Shown here: piece by piece, positions 58,035 through 64,000 of the stretch | Position numbering within the stretch: position 1 is the first letter of the stretch | How the letters are laid out: every line of letters starts with the position of its first letter | DNA from: UBA9676 sp963741615 | GTDB lineage: Bacteria > Actinomycetota > Actinomycetes > Streptosporangiales > Streptosporangiaceae | Assembly: GCA_963741615.1 (NCBI GenBank) | Contig: CAVUIU010000030.1 | Span: 124,001 to 188,000 of the forward strand | Length of the DNA stretch: 64,000 nucleotides | Reading direction: 5' to 3' | The notes under the pieces: generated by a model | Seen by the model: the letters and a program-made list of their open reading frames with translations, nothing else | What the model was told of the DNA's origin: nothing | The model's database searches: none | Translations under genes and position numbers: made by a program

Positions 58035-58907
58035 TTACCGGTAACCGCGCAGGACCTCGATCAGCGCGGAATCATCCAGGCGGCCCATGCCCAGTTCGTG
58101 GCCGCGCTCGTAGAGTTGGCGCGCGACGGCAGTGAGCGGCACCGCGGCCCCCGCCTGGCTCGCCGCCGAGCTGACCAGGCCCATGTCCTTGACGAAGATG
58201 TCCATCGCGCTCCGCACCTGGCTGAACTGGGCAGCGACCATGCGGGCACCGCGATCGTCGAACATGAACGACGCCGCGGCGCCCTCCCGCAGCACCTGCC
58301 AGCACTGTGCTGCCTGCAGGCCGAGTGCCTCGGCGAAGGCGAGGGCCTCGGCGGCGGCTGCGATGTGCACACCGCACAGCAGCTGGTTGACCAGTTTCAT
58401 CCGCTGGCCGTCGCCGGGGGAGGGGCCGATCACCGGCGCGCTGCGTGCCAACGCGCGCAGGACCGGCTGCGCCCGCGCGACCGGGCTGGCCAGGCCGGCC
58501 ACCATGATCAGCAGGTCACCGGTGGCGGCCCGCTGCGTGCCCCCCGACACCGGGGCGTCCACCACGGCGACGCCGTAGGCCGCGAGGCGGTCGGCGGCGG
58601 AAGCGACGGTGCCGGGCCCGACGGTCGCCATGATCATGACGACGGCGCCGGGCCGCATCGCCCCGGCCGCCCCGCCCGGCCCGAACAGGGCCTGTTCCAC
58701 CTGGTCGGGGGTCGCGACCATGATCGCGACGACGTCCGCGGCGGCCACGGCGGCGGCGATCGTTTCCGCGGCCCGCACGCCATCCGGTGCCAGGGCCGCG
58801 GCCCGCTGCGGCGCGATGTCGTATGCGTGGACCGAATGGCCCCAGCGGGCCGCCCGCACTGCCATGGGCGCGCCCATCGCGCCAAGCCCGAGCCAGCCGA
58901 CTCGCAT
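58035..58907 (-). CDS. ltnD-like: Beta-hydroxyacid dehydrogenase, L-threonate dehydrogenase-like
   Basis: A 290-residue NAD(P)-dependent dehydrogenase of the 6PGDH/tartronate-semialdehyde-reductase family. VGWLGLGAMGAPMA (residues 3-16) binds NAD. VDAPVSGGTQRA is the substrate motif, and GDGQRMKLVNQLLCG contains the catalytic lysine. IFVKDMGLVSSAA matches the conserved KDxGL. Its ATG overlaps the stop codon of the four-carbon acid sugar kinase gene by one base. That coupling points to L-threonate oxidation at C2 as the likely reaction, as known for LtnD. Confidence 0.88.
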   Translation of the reverse strand: MRVGWLGLGAMGAPMAVRAARWGHSVHAYDIAPQRAAALAPDGVRAAETIAAAVAAADVVAIMVATPDQVEQALFGPGGAAGAMRPGAVVMIMATVGPGTVASAADRLAAYGVAVVDAPVSGGTQRAATGDLLIMVAGLASPVARAQPVLRALARSAPVIGPSPGDGQRMKLVNQLLCGVHIAAAAEALAFAEALGLQAAQCWQVLREGAAASFMFDDRGARMVAAQFSQVRSAMDIFVKDMGLVSSAASQAGAAVPLTAVARQLYERGHELGMGRLDDSALIEVLRGYR

Positions 58908-60376
58908 CAGGGATCCTCCTGCTCGCCGTCCAGTATCGCCACGACCTGTGCCAGTGTCCCGCCGTCGCCGACGTTGCCGGCGAAGACGACATAGGGCATA
59001 CCGATCGCCTCGGGTGCCGCATCGACGGGGCGGAACACCGAGATCACACCGGGGAACAGCTGCCCGGCTACCGTCGCCCGCCGGATGCCAAGACCGTGCA
59101 GGGCAACGTCGTGTGAGGTGATCCCGCCCTTGGCGATGATCCAGGCGGGCTCCGCGGCCAGCGCCTGGCGGACCGTCCGGGACAGGGCAGCGGACACCCG
59201 GCGGGTGATCGCGAGGCTGTCCGCGCCGCTGGCCGCGGCGACGGTGCGGCTGGTGTAGAGCAGGACATCCGATCGGCGCAGCGCCCTGGTGACCTGCCGG
59301 GCCGTCGCGGCCACCACGTCGCCTGAGCCGCTCATGAGCGAGGGCACGTCAAGCTCGATATCGATCGTGCCGCCACCCGCGCGAAGCGCGGCAAGCTGCT
59401 GGTTCGTGTGGCCGGTGTGGGATCCGGCCACGATCAGGCCATGACCGCCGCGCCTGCCGGATGGCCAGATCTGCGCACCGCGAAGCGGCGGCTTGGGCCC
59501 CATCCCGGCCAGGGCCCGCACAAACGACGGCCCGGTGCGGAAGAGGAACGACCCGCCGGCGCGGGTGGCCAGCAGCGCGGCGTAGGCGACCGTCTCCAGG
59601 TCGGAGTATTCGGTGGCGTTGACGACCATCCACCGCCCGTCCCGCAGGCCGGCCAGCAGTTCGCGGACCCGGGGCACGCCGCCGAGCCTGATGTCCGCGA
59701 GGCCGATGCTGGCGACGTCGTCACGGCCGATCGCCCCGCCGCTCTTTTGCGCGACGAAGTCCCGCAGGTCCGACGCGGTGTAGCCGAACGCGGGGTCCCG
59801 CGCGAACTCGGTCTCACCGACCGGGACCAGGCCCGCCGGGCCCGCCCGGCCGGGGCCGATGCGGGCCCAGTGGATGTCGGCCGCGGTCAGCCGCCCGGCC
59901 TCCAGGAAAGCGGGGACAAGCAGCACACCGTCATAGCCACTGCCGAGCATGTCCGCGCGGACGGCCTGCAGCGCCGCCACCTCGGCCATCACATGGCCGC
60001 GCAGCGTCGAGTCGCTCCGGCTGACAAGCTGCATCCGGGCGCCGCGTCGTTCCGCAACGGCCATCAGGCCGCGGGCGGCAGCCGCATTCAGCCCGGCCGC
60101 GGCCCGCTCGTCGAGGCTGCGCGTGTTGGTCAGGACAAAGCAGGTGCCGGCCGCACCGGCCAGGGCGGCCTCGAAGGCGTCCTGCTCCAGCACGGTCACG
60201 GCCTGGACGTCGTGCACCGCCTGCGACCCGGTCGGGTCATCGTCGAGCACACCCAGGAGCAGGCCCTCCGCCGCGCGTATCGCGCGGACAGACTCCCGGA
60301 TCCCGTCGTCATCCGGGAGCGCTGGTGGCAGTCCGGCGAACACCTCGGCGGCGGCCGGCCGGCTGTCCCGCGGCAA
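58907..60376 (-). CDS. otnK-like: Four-carbon acid sugar kinase family protein (DUF1537)
   Basis: A 489-residue kinase of the OtnK/DtnK (formerly DUF1537) family, which phosphorylates 3-oxo-tetronates or threonate/erythronate. The N-terminal sugar-binding domain shows GVLDDDPTGSQAVHDV, FVLTNTRSL and LVSRSDSTLRGH with substrate-binding residues. The C-terminal nucleotide-binding domain shows GLIVAGSHTGHTNQQL and WIIAKGGITSHDVAL. It starts at TTG 60376 with AAGGGG upstream. It is the first gene of a two-gene unit with the LtnD-like gene and is divergent from the denD-like gene. Confidence 0.9.
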   Translation of the reverse strand: MPRDSRPAAAEVFAGLPPALPDDDGIRESVRAIRAAEGLLLGVLDDDPTGSQAVHDVQAVTVLEQDAFEAALAGAAGTCFVLTNTRSLDERAAAGLNAAAARGLMAVAERRGARMQLVSRSDSTLRGHVMAEVAALQAVRADMLGSGYDGVLLVPAFLEAGRLTAADIHWARIGPGRAGPAGLVPVGETEFARDPAFGYTASDLRDFVAQKSGGAIGRDDVASIGLADIRLGGVPRVRELLAGLRDGRWMVVNATEYSDLETVAYAALLATRAGGSFLFRTGPSFVRALAGMGPKPPLRGAQIWPSGRRGGHGLIVAGSHTGHTNQQLAALRAGGGTIDIELDVPSLMSGSGDVVAATARQVTRALRRSDVLLYTSRTVAAASGADSLAITRRVSAALSRTVRQALAAEPAWIIAKGGITSHDVALHGLGIRRATVAGQLFPGVISVFRPVDAAPEAIGMPYVVFAGNVGDGGTLAQVVAILDGEQEDP

Positions 60377-60458
60377 CCTGCCCCTTTCCGTCGGCGAGCC
60401 AGGGGTGAGCGAGCTTTAGGATCACTGTATTCAACGCCCTGCCGGGGATGGAGACGCC

Positions 60459-61454
60459 GTGGCGAACGTGGTGATCACGGGCGGGGCCGGCTTCCTGGGC
60501 GCATGCCTCGCCCGGGAACTGCTGGCCGCTGGCTCGGTCAACGTGGCAGGCAGCGGGGCACGGCCGCTGTCCCGGCTGACGCTCGTCGACCGGGTGCCGC
60601 TCCCCCCAGATCTTGCCGCCGACGGCCGGGTGGCTGAGGTCCGCGGCGACCTCGGTGAGCTGCTCGGCCCCGCCGGGCGGGACCCGCTCGCCGGGGCCGA
60701 GGTGATCTTCCATCTCGCCGCGGCGGTCAGCGGGGAATGCGAGGCGGACTTCGATCTCGGCATCCGGGCGAACCTGCGCGCCACCGAGTCGCTGCTCGCC
60801 TCCTGCCGCGCGGCGGGGACGGACCCGGTCGTGGTGCTCGCGAGTTCCGCCGCCGTCTTCGGGGCCTCGGCCGAGCACCCGCTCCCGGCAGTCGTAGACG
60901 ATCACACCCTGCCCAACCCGCAGACCAGCTACGGGGTGCAGAAATTCATCAGCGAGCAACTGCTGGCCGACTACACCAGGAAGGGATTCCTGCGCGGGCG
61001 GGCCATCCGGCTGATGACCGTCTGCGTTCGCCCGGGACGGCCCAACGCGGCAGCCTCGGGCTTCTTCTCGAGCATCATCCGGGAGCCCCTCGCCGGCGAA
61101 CGCGCGACCTGCCCGGTCGGCCCGCGGACCGAGGTGGCACTCACCTCGCCGGCGAAGGCCATCGGCGGGCTGCTCTGCGCCGCCACCTCGTCCGACGAGG
61201 CCTGGGGCGGCCGTACCGCCGTCAACCTCCCGGCGCTCACGGTCACGGTCGCGGAGATGGTGACCGCGCTGGAGCGAGCGGCCGGCCCGGCGGTCAGCGG
61301 GCTGATCGACTGGATTCCCGACCCGGCGGTGGCCGGGATCGTGACGAGCTGGCCCGCCCGGTTCCACGGCGACCGGGCAGCCAGGCTCGGCCTTGTCCCC
61401 GATCCGGATTTCGGCACCATCATCGCCATGCATCTCGCCCAGCCCCGCCGATGA
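60459..61454 (+). CDS. denD-like: NAD-dependent epimerase/dehydratase family, D-erythronate dehydrogenase-like
   Basis: A 331-residue extended-SDR protein. VVITGGAGFLGACLARELL carries the TGxxGxxG motif and LTLVDRVPLP the acidic strand-2 end. IFHLAAAVSGECEADFDLGI is a signature of D-erythronate dehydrogenase DenD. FGASAEHPLP and SYGVQKFISEQLLADYTRKG contain the YxxxK catalytic pair, and RLMTVCVRPGRPNAAASGFFSSIIREPL matches DenD homologues closely. It oxidises D-erythronate at C2. GTG 60459 is preceded by GGGGATGGAG, and an 82-bp divergent gap separates it from the kinase gene. Confidence 0.88.
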   Translation: MANVVITGGAGFLGACLARELLAAGSVNVAGSGARPLSRLTLVDRVPLPPDLAADGRVAEVRGDLGELLGPAGRDPLAGAEVIFHLAAAVSGECEADFDLGIRANLRATESLLASCRAAGTDPVVVLASSAAVFGASAEHPLPAVVDDHTLPNPQTSYGVQKFISEQLLADYTRKGFLRGRAIRLMTVCVRPGRPNAAASGFFSSIIREPLAGERATCPVGPRTEVALTSPAKAIGGLLCAATSSDEAWGGRTAVNLPALTVTVAEMVTALERAAGPAVSGLIDWIPDPAVAGIVTSWPARFHGDRAARLGLVPDPDFGTIIAMHLAQPRR

Positions 61455-61616
61455 GCGCCGCGGTGATGCCGGCGATGTGCCCGGCCGGCTGACCGAAGAG
61501 CCGGACGCGGCCAGGAATCCGGCCCCGACCGGCCTTCCGGCATGTTCGATTATGTGTTTGAATACTCCTGTGGGACAGGAAGGATGCTGGGACTTGCCGG
61601 GTTTCCAGGTGAGCGC

Positions 61617-62372
61617 ATGATCACGGCCGTGGCGGCTGGTGCCGGTCACCCTGCGGTCGCCGCCCTGCTCGGGCTCGGGGCAGCCGGGCTCGCAGGCGCC
61701 GTCGTGGCCATGGCGTGGAGCGTGCACGCGCGCCAGATCCGGCTCGCCGAGCAGCTGGCCCGCCGCCAGTTCATCGTGACCGCCGAAGCGGGCGCGGCGG
61801 GCCGGGCGGCCAACGGGAACGGCAGTCATAAGGCCGCCCTTGAGGAGTTCGAGGGGGCGGCCGGCGTGGGGCAGGCGCCGCCGACGGTCATCGACGGGCC
61901 GGAAACCGTGGTCACCGGCGAGCAGGCCCGCTACCGGGTGCGGCCCTCAGGCAGCCAGAAGGTGGTGTCGTGGGCGGTCGGCGGCGGCTCGGTGTCGCAG
62001 TCTCCCGACCCGGCCCATCCCGACGAACTGCTCCTGATCGCCGACCGGCCGGGCAACCTGACCATCACCACCCGCGTGCGCGAGGGCATGGCGGAACGCC
62101 GCGCTACCAAGCCCGTCACCGCCGTGACCGACGTGACGCCCACGCCGCCCTTCACGCTGCGGCTGTTCCTGCACGCGTGGGGGCTGATAGCCGTCGCTGT
62201 GCTGATCGTCGGATTCGCCGGAGCCCTCGATGCCCTGGGTAACCTCACCTCCGCCGATTTCATCGCGCTGATCTCGCCGCTGGCCGCGATGCTCGGCGTG
62301 GTGGCCATCGCGCGGGGGACAGGTGACGCAGGCAGCCGCCACGGCAAGGACACGGCCGGGCCCAGGCCCTGA
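61617..62372 (+). CDS. Membrane protein with Ig-like domain between two helix regions
   Basis: A 251-residue protein from ATG 61617 with AGGTGAGC upstream. A helix (AALLGLGAAGLAGAVVAMAW) leads to a coiled linker (RQIRLAEQLARRQF). A central beta-rich segment (VIDGPETVVTGEQARYRVRPSGSQKVVSWAVGGGSVS and LTITTRVREG) resembles a PKD or Ig-like fold. Two further helices follow near the C-terminus (LIAVAVLIVGFAGALDAL, FIALISPLAAMLGVVAIA). The role is unknown; membrane-anchored sensing or scaffolding is possible. Confidence 0.7.
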   Translation: MITAVAAGAGHPAVAALLGLGAAGLAGAVVAMAWSVHARQIRLAEQLARRQFIVTAEAGAAGRAANGNGSHKAALEEFEGAAGVGQAPPTVIDGPETVVTGEQARYRVRPSGSQKVVSWAVGGGSVSQSPDPAHPDELLLIADRPGNLTITTRVREGMAERRATKPVTAVTDVTPTPPFTLRLFLHAWGLIAVAVLIVGFAGALDALGNLTSADFIALISPLAAMLGVVAIARGTGDAGSRHGKDTAGPRP

Positions 62373-62438
62373 GGCGGGGTGCTGCCCGATGATGACCGGG
62401 CGGGGACAGCCGGGGGGCAGGCTCCTACTGTGGTGGGC

Positions 62439-63452
62439 ATGAGCGTCTCGGCGGCCAGCCCGGTTCCTGTCATCGATCTCGCACCGTTTCGCGAGGGCGG
62501 TGCGGAGGGGAAGCGGGCGGTGGCCGCTGAGGTGGACGCCGCATGCCGCGACGTTGGCTTCCTGCAGGTCGTCGGGCATGGCGTGCCCGAGTCGGTGTGC
62601 GATGACCTGCTGACTGCCTGGGCCAGCTTCTTCGACCTGCCGATGGCCGAAAAGCTGCGGTGGGTGGTGCCCGACGAGAGCGCCAACCGGGGGTACAGCT
62701 GGCCGGGAAAGGAGGCCCTGGCCTACAGCCGGGGCGAACAGACCCCGCCGGACCTGATGGAGGCCTTTAACGTTGGCCGGCGCGAGCAGGATGACCCGTA
62801 CTACGAGCGTCACGCCGCGTTCTACGCCCCGACGGTGTGGCCCGACCAGCCGCCGGGCCTGCGTCAGGTCTGGGAGGGCTACGACCTGGCCGCCAGCGCG
62901 GTCGCCGATACCGTGCTGAGGGCCATGGCGCTGGCGCTCGACCTGCCGGAGACCTGGTTCACCAGCCGCTGCGCCCGTGCGATCGAGACGACCCGGGCGA
63001 TCAACTACCAGCGGGATGCGGGCGCGGCCGGGCCCGAGCCGGGACAGATGCGCATGGGTGCCCATACCGACTACGGCATTCTCACTGTCTTGCTGGCCGA
63101 CGATGTGCCGGGACTGCAGGTGTTCCGGGCCGGGGGGTGGCACGACGCCCCCACCCCCCGGGGGACCCTCACGCTCAACATCGGGGACATGCTGGCCGTA
63201 TGGACCAACGGCCGGTGGACGTCAACGCTGCACCGGGTGCTCCCGCCCCCCGCCGGTGCCGGGGGGCCGGTGCGCCGGCGGTCGGTCGCCCGTTTCCTTG
63301 ACTGCGAGCCTGATCAGGTCATCGAGTGCATCCCGGCATGCTGCGGACCGGGGAATCCGGCCAGGCACCAGCCGGTCCAGGCGGGGGAGTGGCTCATGGC
63401 CAAGATCCTGCATGGCCGGCGTCCCCCGGGCGCCGGCCGTCCGGCTTCCTAG
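62439..63452 (+). CDS. Isopenicillin N synthase-like 2-oxoglutarate/Fe(II) dioxygenase
   Basis: A 337-residue non-haem iron oxygenase. The N-terminal DIOX_N part is PVIDLAPFREGG and CRDVGFLQVVGHGVPE. The iron ligands are His and Asp in MGAHTDYGILTVLL and the distal His in STLHRVLPPP. The 2-oxoglutarate-binding Arg lies in RRRSVARFLDCEP. WPGKEALAYSRGEQ and DLMEAFNVGR match actinobacterial members of unknown substrate. It starts at ATG 62439. The gene is unlinked to any biosynthetic cluster in view, but the window ends soon after. Confidence 0.9.
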   Translation: MSVSAASPVPVIDLAPFREGGAEGKRAVAAEVDAACRDVGFLQVVGHGVPESVCDDLLTAWASFFDLPMAEKLRWVVPDESANRGYSWPGKEALAYSRGEQTPPDLMEAFNVGRREQDDPYYERHAAFYAPTVWPDQPPGLRQVWEGYDLAASAVADTVLRAMALALDLPETWFTSRCARAIETTRAINYQRDAGAAGPEPGQMRMGAHTDYGILTVLLADDVPGLQVFRAGGWHDAPTPRGTLTLNIGDMLAVWTNGRWTSTLHRVLPPPAGAGGPVRRRSVARFLDCEPDQVIECIPACCGPGNPARHQPVQAGEWLMAKILHGRRPPGAGRPAS

Positions 63453-63571
63453 CGCTCGCCGATCTCTTGCCCACGTCAAGGTCTCCCGCCGGAGCGGGTC
63501 ATATTGATTCGCATCCGCCACGGCGCTGCCGGTAAGTTCGGTGCGCGCGGACGGTGGATCAGGAGGACGGG

Positions 63572-64000
63572 GTGTCACAGACAAGCTCAGGGCCGGCGAT
63601 TCTCGTGGAAGGCCTGGCCAAGTCGTTCGGGGAGGTGCGCGCACTGCGGGGGATCGACCTGTCGGTGCCGCGCGGGACCGTGCTGGGTGTCCTCGGCCCG
63701 AACGGTGCGGGCAAGACGACGGCGGTGCGCATCCTGACCACCCTGCTGCAGCCGGACGGGGGCCGGGCGTGGGTGGAAGGCCGCGACGTCGTGCGTGAGG
63801 CGGCCGCTGTCCGCCGCTCGATCGGCCTGTCCGGCCAGTCGGCGGCCATCCAGCTTGAGCTCACCGGCCGGGAGAACCTGGAGATCATCGGGCGCCTCTA
63901 TCATCTGAGCTGGCCGCGGGCCCGCAGCCGCGCCACCGAGTTGCTGGAGCAGTTCGGCCTGCTCGATGCCGCCGACCGGGCTGCGAAGAATTTCTCCGGC
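63572..64000 (+). CDS. ABC transporter ATP-binding protein, DrrA-like (partial)
   Basis: The first 143 residues of an ABC ATPase run off the window end. AGGAGG lies about six bases before GTG 63572. Walker A is GPNGAGKTT, and the Q-loop region GLSGQSAAIQLELTGRENL is characteristic of the daunorubicin-resistance (DrrA) subfamily, which powers drug or lipid export with a separate DrrB permease. The visible part ends at AKNFSG, just before the signature motif. The permease would lie beyond the window. Confidence 0.93.
   Translation, partial: MSQTSSGPAILVEGLAKSFGEVRALRGIDLSVPRGTVLGVLGPNGAGKTTAVRILTTLLQPDGGRAWVEGRDVVREAAAVRRSIGLSGQSAAIQLELTGRENLEIIGRLYHLSWPRARSRATELLEQFGLLDAADRAAKNFSG

Noticed and set aside
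59408..60637. A 409-residue plus-strand frame opposite the four-carbon acid sugar kinase gene.
   Set aside because: It is an antisense shadow, and its 3' end also conflicts with the denD-like gene in another frame.
1..64000. tRNA or rRNA genes.
   Set aside because: No sequence with a convincing cloverleaf, T-loop and acceptor stem, and no conserved rRNA segment, was recognised on either strand. A covariance-model scan would be decisive.

Overview
The window looks like a chromosomal stretch from a high-GC (about 70 percent) actinomycete. The evidence is an Lsr2 nucleoid protein, two F420/PPOX-type oxidoreductases, GAF-ANTAR regulators, a DUF5753 (Scr1-type) helix-turn-helix regulator next to an RsbW-like ATP-binding protein, an Eis-family acetyltransferase, a ChoD-like oxidase, a dodecin and a DrrA-like ABC ATPase. 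Many starts are GTG or TTG. The gene mix suits a soil or filamentous actinobacterium of the Streptosporangiales/Trebonia type, but genus cannot be fixed from this sequence. No rRNA, tRNA, CRISPR array, prophage or complete biosynthetic cluster was seen.

Layout. 0.2-2.7 kb: an acetyltransferase, an MFS exporter and a PPOX enzyme. 2.8-6.3 kb: a decaying island. An AT-rich foldable element precedes an NB-ARC ATPase gene that is frameshifted in a GC-rich tandem repeat and would otherwise run into a transmembrane/ectodomain protein. Next comes a secreted DUF4397 gene fused to the tail of a class F sortase with a one-base insertion just before the catalytic cysteine. 6.3-16.4 kb: metabolic genes (SDR, NylB-like hydrolase with an ATP-grasp enzyme, acyl-CoA ligase, ChoD-like GMC oxidase, GH65 phosphorylase). 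DosR/DevR-like motifs lie in two of their non-coding gaps. 16.8-22.3 kb: a regulatory pair, gene remnants (PAS, DUF998), and an IS110 element with a structured leader that is a candidate bridge RNA.

22.4-41.5 kb is mostly single genes or two-gene units: membrane protein, dehydrogenase, acetyltransferases, secreted hydrolase, methyltransferase, Lsr2, dodecin, cold-shock protein, a beta-lactamase-like lipoprotein overlapping a ROK kinase, SGNH lipoprotein, Eis, aquaporin and fatty-acid desaturase. 41.8-44.9 kb is a signalling cassette of two GAF-ANTAR proteins and a GAF-SpoIIE phosphatase, followed by apolipoprotein N-acyltransferase. 47-53 kb holds an alditol oxidase, a CoA-transferase, a frameshifted conserved gene, YceI and an amidohydrolase. 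53-58 kb holds small enzymes and secreted proteins.

58-61.5 kb is a coherent catabolic locus: L-threonate dehydrogenase-like and four-carbon acid sugar kinase genes overlapping by one base, divergent from a D-erythronate dehydrogenase-like gene. The window ends with an Ig-like membrane protein, a 2-oxoglutarate/Fe(II) dioxygenase and a truncated ABC transporter ATPase. At least five genes are broken. Several breaks are single-base shifts in GC-rich runs, so both real decay and sequencing error must be considered.
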